A stretch of DNA of 64,000 nt from Caldilineaceae bacterium (GCA_019637645.1 JAHBVH010000019.1:44741-108740); one strand, 5' to 3'; shown: positions 28,482 to 37,151, counted from the stretch's first letter. The notes: generated by a model not told the origin, from the letters alone. Numbers and translations are program-made.

Positions 28482-29723
28482 ATGTTTGATGTCCAAGCCG
28501 TACGCCAACAATTTCCCGCCCTCCATGAATTGTTTGATAGCAGGCCGGGTATTTTCTTTGACAACCCCGGTGGGACCCAAGTACCACAGCGGGTAATTGA
28601 TGCCTTTCGGGACTATTTCGTGCGCAACAATGCCAATACACATGGGGTCTTTGCCACCAGTGTACGGAGTGACGTGGTCATTGACAATAGCCGTCAAGCC
28701 GCGGCGGATCTGCTGGGCGCCGATACCGATGAAATTGTCTTTGGCAACAACATGACCAGCCTCACCTTCGCCCTGAGCCGCACGCTCATCGCGGAGCTAA
28801 AGGCTGGTGATGAAATCGTTGTCACCCGGTTAGATCACGATGCGAATGTGGCCCCTTGGCTGCGTTTGGCCGAAGACACGGGGGCTACGATCCGGTGGGC
28901 CGATATTGATACCGAAAGCTGTACCCTGGATATGGCGCACCTACAGATGCTCATCACTGAGCGCACCAAGGTGGTCGCGGTGGGCTATGCCAGCAATGCC
29001 AGCGGCACGATCAACGATGTCAAAACCATTATCGAGTGGGCCAAAGCCGCGGGGGCCTATAGCTTTATTGATGCCGTCCAATACGCGCCCCACAATCTGA
29101 TTGATGTGAAAGCATTAGGCTGTGATTTTTTGGCGTGTAGCGCTTATAAGTTTTTTGGCCCCCATGTTGGGATTCTCTATGGCAAACGGGAACATCTCCA
29201 GCGGCTACGCGCCTATCGCGTGCGCCCAGCCGGGGAAGAGCTGCCCGGCAAATGGGAGACCGGCACCAAAAACCACGAAGGGCTAGCCGGTGTAGGGGCA
29301 GCCATTGATTATCTAGCCGACTTAGGGGTCCACTACGGCGATGCCCCCGCCGCAGCACCGCGCCGCCAGAAATTACAAGCAGCGTGGCAGGTGTTGGAGC
29401 CCTACGAACGCCAATTGGGCCAAGCCTTGATCACCGGCTTGCAAGCGATCCCTGGCATTCACATCTATGGCATTACCCAACCGACAGAGTTGCAGCACCG
29501 CGTTGCCACCGTTTCGCTCCGCAAAGCAGGGAAAACACCCCAGCAGTTAGCCACAGCCTTGGCCGCGCACAACATCTTCGCATGGGATGGGAATTTCTAC
29601 GCCCTTTCCATCAGCGAACGCCTTGGCGTTGAACAGAGCGGTGGTTTCCTCCGCCTCGGGCTTGTCCACTACAACACCCTAGACGAAATCGAACAATGTC
29701 TTCAGGTCTTGGCTGGGCTGTGA
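28482..29723 (+). CDS. Cysteine desulfurase-like class V aminotransferase
   Basis: A 413-residue PLP enzyme of the SufS/Csd superfamily. PLP-lysine is in CSAYKFFGPHVG (~225), Asp in YSFIDAVQYAPH, and the cofactor loop in NNMTSLTFALSR (~88). The subgroup is the 'cysteine desulfurase-like' type with N-terminal FFDNPGGTQVP. The conserved catalytic Cys loop of SufS/IscS is not evident near the C-terminus, so desulfurase activity is not assured; kynureninase-like or isopenicillin-epimerase-like roles are alternatives. CGGAG lies eight bases before the ATG. No Fe-S genes are adjacent. Confidence 0.82.
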   Translation: MFDVQAVRQQFPALHELFDSRPGIFFDNPGGTQVPQRVIDAFRDYFVRNNANTHGVFATSVRSDVVIDNSRQAAADLLGADTDEIVFGNNMTSLTFALSRTLIAELKAGDEIVVTRLDHDANVAPWLRLAEDTGATIRWADIDTESCTLDMAHLQMLITERTKVVAVGYASNASGTINDVKTIIEWAKAAGAYSFIDAVQYAPHNLIDVKALGCDFLACSAYKFFGPHVGILYGKREHLQRLRAYRVRPAGEELPGKWETGTKNHEGLAGVGAAIDYLADLGVHYGDAPAAAPRRQKLQAAWQVLEPYERQLGQALITGLQAIPGIHIYGITQPTELQHRVATVSLRKAGKTPQQLATALAAHNIFAWDGNFYALSISERLGVEQSGGFLRLGLVHYNTLDEIEQCLQVLAGL

Positions 29724-29782
29724 GGTAATGGGAAACTAGAGACAGAGACTAGAGACTTTTCCCAAACTCCACTGACCTTTGT

Positions 29783-29852
29783 CATTGGTCATTGGTCATT
29801 GGTCATTGGTCATTGGTCATTGGTCATTGGTCATTGGTCATTGGTCGTTGGT
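29783..29852. repeat. Heptanucleotide tandem array (CATTGGT)10
   Basis: Nine perfect CATTGGT units and one variant (CGTTGGT) run from 29783 to 29852 in the gap between convergent genes. It resembles the short tandemly repeated repetitive (STRR) heptamers known in cyanobacteria. The start of the array (CTTTGTCATTGGTC) is the reverse complement of the 14-bp unit repeated at the right edge of the window. Confidence 0.9.
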
Positions 29853-29859
29853 CCACCTG

Positions 29860-30357
29860 TCACCCAACCCCTTGCTCTGTATACGTGTGGCTCACCGTAT
29901 CGTAGAGCCCCCAAGTGGGTGGGCCGTACATACCGAGCAGTTCGCCAGGGTTGACCAAGTGGCAACGGCCTAGTTGTTCATGGCGCTTTTGGTGGTTATG
30001 CCCATAGCAGACCAAATCGAGCTGACCAGATTGGGCGATGCGCTGGGCTGGCTCGGGGTAGTGGATGAGCGCAATGGTGCGATTGGCGACGATCAGTTCG
30101 GCATAAATTCCATGTAGGGTCACATGGGGATATTGAGCGGCGATGGTTTGCAAGAGCCGACCATCGCCGTCATTGTTGCCGAAGACAACATGGATCGCTC
30201 CTGTAAATTTTTGGGCCAGGCGCGCCAACATAAAAGGGGCGCAGAGATCGCCACAATGCAACAATACTTCGGCACCGGCCGTACGCGCACCGTGGAGCGC
30301 CTCTTCCAGATGCTGAATCTGATCATGACTGTCAGAGAAGATCGCAATTTTGGTCAT
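29860..30357 (-). CDS. Metallophosphoesterase, YfcE/MJ0936-like
   Basis: A 165-residue calcineurin-like phosphoesterase. Metal-binding motifs in order are FSDSHD (DxH), HCGDL (GD), VFGNNDGD (GNND), HYPEP, and YGHNHQKRHE (GHxH). Such small enzymes hydrolyse phosphodiesters in vitro; the natural substrate is unknown. The ATG at 30357 follows AAAGGATACATT; the upstream extension to 30576 runs through the promoter of the divergent lipoprotein gene and was rejected. Ends eight bases from the heptamer array. Confidence 0.85.
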   Translation of the reverse strand: MTKIAIFSDSHDQIQHLEEALHGARTAGAEVLLHCGDLCAPFMLARLAQKFTGAIHVVFGNNDGDGRLLQTIAAQYPHVTLHGIYAELIVANRTIALIHYPEPAQRIAQSGQLDLVCYGHNHQKRHEQLGRCHLVNPGELLGMYGPPTWGLYDTVSHTYTEQGVG

Positions 30358-30457
30358 AATGAATGTATCCTTTGGCGGTATGTTAGGTAGATTTTCTAGG
30401 GGTCGGCAGAGTTCACTGGGCCTTATATGGTTAGTCAACAAATTGTAAGCAAAAAAA

Positions 30458-30488
30458 TTGGGTGCTGCTACTGAAATTCTAGTATACT
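30458..30488 (+). promoter_or_regulatory. Promoter of LysM lipoprotein gene
   Basis: TATACT at 30483-30488 with a weak TTGGGT at 30458-30463 (19 bases apart). The ATG at 30498 is only nine bases past the -10 and could serve a leaderless message; the ATG at 30519 is the alternative. Confidence 0.4.
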
Positions 30489-30518
30489 TACCTAGATATG
30501 CTTTTCCAAAGAGTGCCG

Positions 30519-31532
30519 ATGTTGTCCAAGCTTTGTATCTATCGCAGATGGCCCCTCCAGTTCCTACTGGGGGCATTTTTTGTATTGGGCCTCATTGGCT
30601 GCGGCCAAGTTATCACCTTAACCCCGACGCCCACAGCCTTACCAACACCGACCATTAGCATTACCTTGGCAGCGGATGCACCAGATGCCACGCCCACGCC
30701 AGCCCCCTATACGCCCGAGCCGACCTTAACGCCCACCATTACCCCGACCCCCATTGTCCACACCGTTGGCTCTGGGGAAAGCCTCCTGTCCATTGCAACA
30801 CAATATGGCCTCACCGCGGCGGAACTCCAGGAGGTCAATGGCATTCTCGACCCGCGCACCTTGCAAATTGGGCAGCAACTCATCATTCCGCGGCCAGAAG
30901 AAGCCGCCATTGCCGCCGCCGCCACCCCAACCCCGACCCCGCTACCCTTGCCGATCCAAAATGTCTATCTGAGCCAGACAACGATTGGCAACCTGTGGGT
31001 CTTAGGTGAAGTCTATAATAACGGCCCTGTTGCCCTCGAACAAGTGCAAGTCGCGGTTGTGTTGCTGAATGAACAAAATGAAGAAATCCGCACGCGCGAT
31101 ACCTTTGTTGCCCTGGACTTGGTCAATCCCGAAGAGCGGGCCTCCTTTGCGCTTTTATTTGAAGCACCCGTACCCGCTTTTGCCAATTACCAAGTGATCG
31201 TCACCCATGCCGTTCCCGCCTATGTGGGCAGCTACTATCGCGATTTACAGATCAACCGGCTAGAAAACACCCATGAACGCTATGCTTCCTATACGGTGCA
31301 GGGAACCATTTTGAATAGCGGCCCTGAAGAAGCGGTTGGTGTCCAAGTGGTGTTAACTGGTTATGACTCGTTAGACCGCGTGGTTGCTATGCGCAAAATC
31401 ACCCCTGATTATAATGTCGTGCCCCGTGGCGGCGAAACCAATTTTACGGCAATCCTCACCCCCTTTGGCGGCCCGATTACGCGCATCGAAGCCATTGCTT
31501 TAGGGCGGCGTATCACGGCCACACAACCATAA
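30519..31532 (+). CDS. LysM lipoprotein with FxLYD-like repeats
   Basis: A ~337-residue secreted protein. The lipobox LGLIGCG gives a lipidated Cys near residue 29. A Thr/Pro linker follows, then LysM (~83-130: HTVGSGESLLSIATQYGLT ... LQIGQQLIIP), another Pro linker, and two repeats at ~150-240 and ~245-335 of the FxLYD type (VLGEVYNNGPVALEQVQVAV; VQGTILNSGPEEAVGVQVVL). It probably sits on the outer face of the membrane, bound to peptidoglycan. An in-frame ATG at 30498 is possible, giving a leaderless start (see promoter). The sortase gene follows after 116 bases with its own promoter. Confidence 0.82.
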   Translation: MLSKLCIYRRWPLQFLLGAFFVLGLIGCGQVITLTPTPTALPTPTISITLAADAPDATPTPAPYTPEPTLTPTITPTPIVHTVGSGESLLSIATQYGLTAAELQEVNGILDPRTLQIGQQLIIPRPEEAAIAAAATPTPTPLPLPIQNVYLSQTTIGNLWVLGEVYNNGPVALEQVQVAVVLLNEQNEEIRTRDTFVALDLVNPEERASFALLFEAPVPAFANYQVIVTHAVPAYVGSYYRDLQINRLENTHERYASYTVQGTILNSGPEEAVGVQVVLTGYDSLDRVVAMRKITPDYNVVPRGGETNFTAILTPFGGPITRIEAIALGRRITATQP

Positions 31533-31569
31533 AACACCAGCGGAGCGGCAGGATAACGATGCGCCATAA

Positions 31570-31597
31570 TTGACAGCATGCCAATTGCTTGTACAAT
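31570..31597 (+). promoter_or_regulatory. Sigma70-type promoter for sortase gene
   Basis: A consensus TTGACA (31570-31575) and TACAAT (31592-31597) are 16 bases apart. The predicted start is near 31604, 45 bases before the ATG. Confidence 0.6.
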
Positions 31598-31648
31598 AGC
31601 ACTAGCGTTTTTCTGTTGCTCCGATAGCAAGAAATTGAGTTTGTCCGT

Positions 31649-32269
31649 ATGATGACCAAACACCACACCAAGCCATGGGGTTGGACTGTCCTACTTCTTT
31701 GTGTTGTCCTGTTGCTGGGTGGCTGTGGCCGCGCCAACAGGAGTAGCGTTCAGGCCCAAAGTGTGGAACCTGCGCCACCGGTCGGCGCACCCAAACTAGC
31801 CCACCCAACGGGGCAGCGGCTGCTCCCGGATCGCCTCGTGTTACCGGCCATTCAGGTTGATATTCCTGTCATTGAATTGGGCTGGAGTAGCGTTCAGCAA
31901 GACGGGCAGATCTTTAGCGAATGGGATGTGGCCGAATATGCCGCGGGTTGGCACAAAAACAGTGCCGCGCTCGCAGAGGGCGGCAACATGGTCATGAGCG
32001 GTCATAATAATATTTTGGGCGCAGTTTTCCGTGAACTAGACCAACTCAAGCACGGGGATGAGATTACCGTTTGGTCGGGCGGCCAATCCGTCCTCTATCG
32101 GGTCGACAAAGTCATGGTGGTGCCAGAAAAGTATGCATCGGCAGAACAGCGCAAAGCCAATGCCCAATGGATTGGCCCCTTTCAAGACAACCGGCTTACG
32201 CTAGTCAGCTGTTGGCCGCGCGACGATAATACCCATCGCATTATTGTGGTTGCCTATGCCCAATCCTAA
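31649..32269 (+). CDS. Sortase-family transpeptidase, lipoprotein-like N-terminus
   Basis: A 206-residue sortase. Catalytic triad residues are visible: His in MSGHNN (~118), Cys in LVSCWP (~190) and Arg in THRIIVVA (~198). Sortases cut a sorting motif on secreted proteins and attach them to the cell envelope. The N-terminus is hydrophobic (WTVLLLCVVLLLGGCG) and carries a possible lipobox, unusual for a sortase. No LPxTG-like substrate is seen in this window. The ATG at 31649 is followed directly by a second ATG; no strong Shine-Dalgarno is present. Confidence 0.85.
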   Translation: MMTKHHTKPWGWTVLLLCVVLLLGGCGRANRSSVQAQSVEPAPPVGAPKLAHPTGQRLLPDRLVLPAIQVDIPVIELGWSSVQQDGQIFSEWDVAEYAAGWHKNSAALAEGGNMVMSGHNNILGAVFRELDQLKHGDEITVWSGGQSVLYRVDKVMVVPEKYASAEQRKANAQWIGPFQDNRLTLVSCWPRDDNTHRIIVVAYAQS

Positions 32270-32363
32270 GAGGCTGTTGGCAAGGTCACCGGTACACTGA
32301 CCGATTTTTGAAAAGCGGGCCGGGATAGGCTAGTCATTTAGTACAGCAAACGCGAAGTTGGTT

Positions 32364-32382
32364 AGCGCCTGCGGGCGCTTTT
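32364..32382 (+). terminator. Short GC hairpin with T-tract after sortase gene
   Basis: AGCGCC (32364-32369) pairs with GGCGCT (32374-32379) with a 4-base loop, followed by TTTT. It lies 95 bases after the sortase stop and points the right way. Confidence 0.5.
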
Positions 32383-32426
32383 CGCGGTTAGGCAAGGGTT
32401 TTACCCCCGCATTTTTCAAGCGCCGT

Positions 32427-32990
32427 TTAACGCCCCTGTAGGCGCAGCCCCGCTAAACGGGCCGACAAGCGTTGTTGCTGCAGCGGCTCTTGCAGGCCCG
32501 CTAATGAGAACAAGATCGCATCTTCGTCATTATCCCGATAGTAGCGTTTACGGCGTCCCACTTCCAGAAAGCCCAGTTTGGTATAGAGGGCTTGCGCTGC
32601 GATATTACTCACCCGCATCTCCAAGGTGACCGAGTAGGCTTCCTGCTGCCAAGCCTGGGCAATGAGTTCCAGCATGACCCATTCAGCCAACCCTTGGCGT
32701 CGCCACCGCGGGTCTACGGCAATCGCCACAATATGAGCGTCCTCACCGAGCAACCAGTACCCCCCATAAGCAACCACCTGGCTCACACTAGGGGTAGCTT
32801 GAGCCAACGCATGCAACACCAAGTAATGGGCATAGCGGTTTTGCGTCACCTCTTGCTGATAGAAGCTAGCCGAGCGCGGTGCAGGAAAGGCTTGCCGTTC
32901 GATGGCATCCACTTGCGGCAGATCAGCAACCGTCATGGGAAGGCAAGTAAACCGAGATGCACCCCAAGGTGCTTGTGCAGAAGTTGTCAT
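32427..32990 (-). CDS. rimI: Ribosomal-protein-alanine N-acetyltransferase
   Basis: A 187-residue GNAT acetyltransferase. Acetyl-CoA loop AVDPRWRRQGLAEWVMLELI (~100-120) has the R/Q-x-x-G-x pattern, followed by LEMRVSNIAAQALYTKLGF, typical of RimI. RimI acetylates the N-terminal Ala of ribosomal protein S18. The ATG at 32990 follows the tsaB stop by two bases, so the pair is translationally coupled; the longer frame to 33098 lies inside tsaB. The tsaB-rimI order is common in bacteria and supports the assignment. Confidence 0.87.
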   Translation of the reverse strand: MTTSAQAPWGASRFTCLPMTVADLPQVDAIERQAFPAPRSASFYQQEVTQNRYAHYLVLHALAQATPSVSQVVAYGGYWLLGEDAHIVAIAVDPRWRRQGLAEWVMLELIAQAWQQEAYSVTLEMRVSNIAAQALYTKLGFLEVGRRKRYYRDNDEDAILFSLAGLQEPLQQQRLSARLAGLRLQGR

Positions 32991-32992
32991 CG

Positions 32993-33688
32993 TTAGGGTG
33001 CGCGTAAATAGATTGGCTCTACCGCAGCGAGGTTGTCTTGGTCCCCCGCGGCGAGATGGCGCGCCGCCCACTGGGCCAACTGCCCAGCGCGCCGCCAACC
33101 GCTCACGGCATCAATGACCGTGACATGGGGTAGGCCAACCACCGCCGCGGCAACGGCCTCATCGACTTCACCCACGCAGAAGCTGGGCTGGGGAGCTAGC
33201 TGCGCCAGGGCAGTCGCCAGTTCCGCCGCGCTGCCCGTGTGGTGATCGGCCACCCCAGGCCGCCAATGCATTTGGCTTGGCGCAAAATAGACCCAGTTAT
33301 AGCGACCCCGTCCGGCGTGAATCAGCGCGCAGATCACGGCTGGCGGTTGGCTACGCGTGATCGGGGCGAACCAAGGCGCGGCGGTCACGGCCAGGGTTGG
33401 CACACCGACAATCTGCGGGGGCGTGGGCAAGCCCAGGGCAATGCCCTTGACGGTGCTGATCCCAATCCGCACACCGGTAAAGCTCCCCGGGCCAGTGGTC
33501 ACAGCCAAGGCCGTCAGTTGGGCGGGCGTTAGATCGACTTGCGCCAACAAGCCTTGGGCGACAACCAGCAGATCCTGCGTCTGCCGTCGCCGCGCTTCCC
33601 AAGTTAGTTCCGCCAGTAAGGTCTGGGCGGTCAAATCATAGATGGCGAGTGACGCCGTGGTCGTCGCTGTATCCAGTGCAAGTAACAA
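32993..33688 (-). CDS. tsaB: tRNA t6A modification protein TsaB
   Basis: A 231-residue ASKHA-fold protein. N-terminal LLALDTATTTASLAIYD and the family motif GPGSFTGVRIGISTVKGIA (~68) are clear. TsaB is the scaffold partner of TsaD in synthesis of the tRNA N6-threonylcarbamoyladenosine. TsaD and TsaE genes are not in this window. It is followed by the coupled rimI gene. Confidence 0.92.
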   Translation of the reverse strand: MLLALDTATTTASLAIYDLTAQTLLAELTWEARRRQTQDLLVVAQGLLAQVDLTPAQLTALAVTTGPGSFTGVRIGISTVKGIALGLPTPPQIVGVPTLAVTAAPWFAPITRSQPPAVICALIHAGRGRYNWVYFAPSQMHWRPGVADHHTGSAAELATALAQLAPQPSFCVGEVDEAVAAAVVGLPHVTVIDAVSGWRRAGQLAQWAARHLAAGDQDNLAAVEPIYLRAP

Positions 33689-33891
33689 AGCTTTTTCCTC
33701 CTGCCCGCATTATACCAACAGGGCCGCAAACGCGTCCAAACGAACAGTTCAGAAGAGCCGCATACGGACGGACGGCTTTGCAGCCTGTTGCATAATTGAC
33801 GAAGCCCCCCAGCTTGCGTACTATAGACACAATCAACCTTTCGGCGCGCGCCGCTGACCCCGTGGCTGCGCCCCAAACCCAAGGAACCATG

Positions 33892-34842
33892 ATGACTATC
33901 TTACAATTTGGCGCTCACATGTCGATTGCGGGCGGTGTGAGCCAAGCGCTGGATCGCGCCGCGTCGATTGGCAGCAATGCTGTCCAAATTTTCACCAAGA
34001 ATAATCGTCAGTGGAGCGGGCCGCCCGTGGACGCGGTAGACGTAGCCCGCTGGCGCGAACAGATGCCAGCGCTGGGCATTGACTATGCGGTCAGCCACGC
34101 GAGCTATCTGATCAACCTCGCCAGCCCCAAAGATGATCTGTGGGAGAGGAGCCGCCGCGCCCACAAAGATGAAATTCAACGCGCCCATGTCTATGGGGTG
34201 ACGCATGTTGTGCTTCATCCAGGGGCGCATGTCAGCAGCGGCGCGGCAGCGGGCATCGCGCGGATTGCCGCGGCCCTCAACCAAATTCATGCCGAGACGC
34301 CAACTTGTGCCGATACGCTGACCCTGCTAGAGCTGATGGCAGGGCAAGGCACCACCATTGGCCGCAACTTTGGCGAACTGCGCCAGATTATCGCGCTGGT
34401 GGAAGAGCAGGGGCGCGTTGGCGTTTGTGTCGATACTTGTCATGCCTTTGCCGCGGGCTATGATCTGCGCACAGCGGAAGGCTACGCTGCGATGATGGCC
34501 GAGATCGAAGCGGAAATTGGCCTAGCCACGGTGAAGTGTTGGCATTTTAATGATAGCAAAGGGACCTTTGCGAGCCATGTTGACCGCCACGAACATATTG
34601 GGCAGGGGGAAATTGGCGTGGAAGGCTTCCGGCGGATTATCAACGACCCGCGCTGGGCTGGGATTGCCATGTTGTTGGAGACGCCCAAAGAAGATGATCT
34701 TCAAGATGATGTCGAGAATCTGGCGCGCTTGTGCAGCTTAGTTGCCGACCCGCTACGCCTCCCGCCTGGCCTCCGCGACGGACCAAAGTATCCCCGTGGA
34801 CAAGAGCTCAGTAGCGCTGGCCTTGGCAGCGAAGAGTTATAG
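33892..34842 (+). CDS. nfo: Deoxyribonuclease IV (AP endonuclease)
   Basis: A 316-residue TIM-barrel zinc enzyme that incises DNA at abasic sites. Zinc ligands are in FGAHMSIAGG, HPGAHVSSG, LELMAGQG, DTCHAFAAGYD, WHFNDSKG and HVDRHEHIGQG. Two ATGs are adjacent; 33892 lies six bases after AAGGA, 33889 only three. The C-terminus runs ~25 residues beyond the usual length, rich in Pro/Gly. The gene is convergent with the SMP-30 gene and ends before a strong hairpin. Confidence 0.92.
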   Translation: MTILQFGAHMSIAGGVSQALDRAASIGSNAVQIFTKNNRQWSGPPVDAVDVARWREQMPALGIDYAVSHASYLINLASPKDDLWERSRRAHKDEIQRAHVYGVTHVVLHPGAHVSSGAAAGIARIAAALNQIHAETPTCADTLTLLELMAGQGTTIGRNFGELRQIIALVEEQGRVGVCVDTCHAFAAGYDLRTAEGYAAMMAEIEAEIGLATVKCWHFNDSKGTFASHVDRHEHIGQGEIGVEGFRRIINDPRWAGIAMLLETPKEDDLQDDVENLARLCSLVADPLRLPPGLRDGPKYPRGQELSSAGLGSEEL

Positions 34843-34861
34843 GCAAGGGCTTTTGCAATAG

Positions 34862-34906
34862 GACGCGGAGGGACGCGTATAGGAAAAATCCGCGTCCCTC
34901 CGCGTC
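34862..34906. terminator. Perfect 16-bp hairpin between convergent genes
   Basis: GACGCGGAGGGACGCG (34862-34877) pairs exactly with CGCGTCCCTCCGCGTC (34891-34906), with a 13-base AT-rich loop. A third partial copy (CTATCCGCGTT) follows. It lies between nfo and the convergent lactonase gene. Confidence 0.55.
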
Positions 34907-34933
34907 TATCCGCGTTCTACCTCACACCCACCA

Positions 34934-35830
34934 TTACCGCGGTGGATAGGGCAAGAGACCTTGGCGATCCGTGCGGGCGCGGATCAGGTGACCGTCGATG
35001 CTAGTCACATAGAGCGTCCGCAGATCGGCATCGCCAAAGGTGCAGTTGGTGGGGCGGTTACAGGGAACGGGGTGCGTTTCCAACACCCGTCCATTGGGGG
35101 CGAAGACATAGATCATGCCACCAGGGCCACTGAGTTCCCAACCAGCGGTCGCGATGATGTTCCCCGCGGTGTCGAGACACATGCCGTCGATCCCACGGTG
35201 GGGATAAAAATTGTGCAAAACTTGATAGTCACCCACTGTGCCATCGGCGTGGATGGGATAGGCGCGCAACTCACGGGCTTGACCTTCGCCATATTTGCTC
35301 TGGGCCACATAGAGGGTCTTCTGATCCGGCGAGATCAAGAGGCCATTCGGGGAAGTCGTGTCATGGGTTACGCGGGTGACGGTCCAGGTGCCGTCGGGCT
35401 GGGGATCGGCGCGGAGAACAGACTCGTGGTCGAGTTCCATGTCGCTGCGGTCATCGCCATAGCGCGGGTCGGTGAACCAAATCCGCCCTTGGTTGTCGAT
35501 TGCTAGATCATTGGGGCTGTTGAGTTTCTTCCCCGCGAGCTGATCACAGACGACCGTGGTAGAGCCGTCTGGTTCATAGCGCACAATGCGACGGCCTCCT
35601 GGTTGTTGAGGGGTGCCGCCTTCACAGGCATAGAGCCGTCCAGCCGAGTCTAACATCAAGCCATTGGCCCGATTGGTCCCCTCGCGCACGACGGTGAAGG
35701 TGCTGCGTTGGGCGTCATAGCGCATGACGCGACTATTGGGGATATTGGTAAAGAGGAGGCCGCTTCCGTCCCAGGCCGGGCCTTCGGTCAAGCCGATGGG
35801 TTCAAGGATGATTTCAAATTGCCAGTTCAT
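34934..35830 (-). CDS. SMP-30/gluconolactonase family protein
   Basis: A 298-residue six-bladed beta-propeller of the SMP-30/gluconolaconase/LRE group. The metal-ligand features fit: Glu in LTEGPAWD (~17), Asn in LNSPNDLAID (~105), Asn in SPNGLLIS (~163) and Asp in GIDGMCLD (~215). Such enzymes hydrolyse sugar lactones. Its start overlaps the stop of the PNPOx-like gene as ATGA (35827-35830) with GAGGACACCC upstream, so the two form one unit. It may act with the sugar dehydrogenases elsewhere in the window, which is only inference. Confidence 0.87.
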   Translation of the reverse strand: MNWQFEIILEPIGLTEGPAWDGSGLLFTNIPNSRVMRYDAQRSTFTVVREGTNRANGLMLDSAGRLYACEGGTPQQPGGRRIVRYEPDGSTTVVCDQLAGKKLNSPNDLAIDNQGRIWFTDPRYGDDRSDMELDHESVLRADPQPDGTWTVTRVTHDTTSPNGLLISPDQKTLYVAQSKYGEGQARELRAYPIHADGTVGDYQVLHNFYPHRGIDGMCLDTAGNIIATAGWELSGPGGMIYVFAPNGRVLETHPVPCNRPTNCTFGDADLRTLYVTSIDGHLIRARTDRQGLLPYPPR

Positions 35831-36327
35831 TGGGTGTCCTCTTTGGTATATTTTTCATGCCACTCGACCCCTTCCCAGCTGGTGATTTTGCTAGGGGTGA
35901 ATTTGATCAAGTAGCGGGAGCGATCATAGGTGGGGACAAGATATTCGGGGCCGCGTTCACCAAGGTAGCGCTGGGCCATGCGATTCGCTACGGCCAGACA
36001 TTGGCCTGTCATGGGCGTGGGGCCAGCGACGATCGCGGCGGTGCCACGCATGAGTACGCGCGTATAGGGACTGCTATCCAGTGCGCAAGAAACGGCTACG
36101 TTTGCATGGTGGCGCAGATGCTTGACCCACGCCGATCGTTCGCGTGGCACAATCCAGAGGGCAGTGCCATCCCACTCTTGCCACACAGGTGTAATGTAGG
36201 GCATGCCTTCTTCATCGATCGAAGCAACCCGGGCCACAATAGGCCCGGCGAGAAATTCAGCAATTTCGGCTGGCGTCAAGCCGCGCATTTTGCCCATCCA
36301 GGCAGGATAGTTCCGTTCTGCAGTCAT
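35827..36327 (-). CDS. Pyridoxamine 5'-phosphate oxidase-like flavoprotein
   Basis: A 166-residue split-barrel protein of the PNPOx/F420-dependent reductase clan. Key stretches: FLAGPIVARVASIDEEGMPY (~25-45), ALWIVPRERSAWVKHLRHHA and VLMRGTAAIV. The cofactor could be FMN or F420; residues seen do not decide. AAAGGAGCC precedes the ATG. It overlaps the lactonase gene downstream. Function beyond oxidoreductase is unknown. Confidence 0.78.
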   Translation of the reverse strand: MTAERNYPAWMGKMRGLTPAEIAEFLAGPIVARVASIDEEGMPYITPVWQEWDGTALWIVPRERSAWVKHLRHHANVAVSCALDSSPYTRVLMRGTAAIVAGPTPMTGQCLAVANRMAQRYLGERGPEYLVPTYDRSRYLIKFTPSKITSWEGVEWHEKYTKEDTQ

Positions 36328-36404
36328 CCTTGGCTCCTTTATCCACTGGTGCGTTGCCAGGGGTCGTCTTGGGTGTCCAAAGGGGGGGTATGATAGAACA
36401 GAGC

Positions 36405-36437
36405 AGCGCCGATAAACCTGACAGGTTTATCGGCGCT
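36405..36437 (-). terminator. Perfect 15-bp hairpin after livF
   Basis: AGCGCCGATAAACCT (36405-36419) pairs with AGGTTTATCGGCGCT (36423-36437), loop GAC, three bases after the livF stop. It contains the recurrent AAACCTGWCAGGTTT unit inside a unique GC-rich stem, so a repeat may have been exapted to end the liv operon. No T-run follows. Confidence 0.5.
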
Positions 36438-36440
36438 ACG

Positions 36441-37151
36441 TTACAAGCCCAAATAGGCTTCGATCACACGGGGATCGGCGAGAAGTTCTTTGGCATCGCC
36501 ACTGATGGTAATTGTGCCCGTCTGGAGCACATAGCCACGGTGGGCAACTTGGAGCGCTTTGCGTGCATTTTGTTCTACCACGAGAATGGTAGTGCCACTC
36601 TTGTTGAGATTCTCAATCGTTTCAAAAATCGTGTCTACCAATAGTGGTGCTAGGCCCATGGATGGTTCGTCCAAGAGGAGCAGACGCGGTTGTGACATCA
36701 TGGCACGGCCCATGGCGAGCATCTGCTGTTCGCCGCCCGAGAGGGTACCCGCGACCTGTCGCCGCCGTTCCCGCAGACGTGGGAAGAGGGCAAAGATGCG
36801 CTCCATATCCTGCTTGACCGTCTCCGTATCATTACGCAGATAGGCTCCCACTTCTAGATTTTCCTGCACCGTCATTTGGGCAAAGACCCGCCGCCCTTCA
36901 GGTACTTGGACCAAGCCTAGACCGGTCACGGAATGGGCGGGTACACCCGCAATGGATTTTCCGGCAAAGGAGATGTCACCTTGGCGCGGCCGCAGGAGTC
37001 CACTAATGGTCTTGAGGGTTGTGCTCTTGCCTGCCCCATTGGAGCCAATCAGGGTGACGATTTCCCCTTGATTGACTGTCACTGAAATCCCCTTGAGGGC
37101 ATGGATATTTCCATAATAGGTGTGAATGTTATGAACTTCAAGTAATGACAT
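36441..37151 (-). CDS. livF: Branched-chain amino acid ABC transporter ATPase LivF
   Basis: A 236-residue ATPase. Walker A GSNGAGKST, Q-loop region VPEGRRVFAQ, signature LSGGEQQMLAMGRA, Walker B LLLLDEPSMGLAP, all of LivF type; the protein begins SLLEVHNIHTYYG as usual for LivF. The ATG at 37151 fits homologues; the longer frame adds 20 residues. With LivG it powers uptake of leucine, isoleucine, valine or related amides. It is the last gene of the liv cluster. Confidence 0.93.
   Translation of the reverse strand: MSLLEVHNIHTYYGNIHALKGISVTVNQGEIVTLIGSNGAGKSTTLKTISGLLRPRQGDISFAGKSIAGVPAHSVTGLGLVQVPEGRRVFAQMTVQENLEVGAYLRNDTETVKQDMERIFALFPRLRERRRQVAGTLSGGEQQMLAMGRAMMSQPRLLLLDEPSMGLAPLLVDTIFETIENLNKSGTTILVVEQNARKALQVAHRGYVLQTGTITISGDAKELLADPRVIEAYLGL

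Noticed and set aside
29779..29973. Open frame encoding repeated SLVIGHW units
   Set aside because: It is only the translation of the CATTGGT heptamer array; no ribosome binding site or conserved protein feature.
30358..30576. N-terminal extension of the phosphoesterase
   Set aside because: It crosses the divergent promoter region and lacks the family fold; the ATG at 30357 starts exactly at the conserved first strand.
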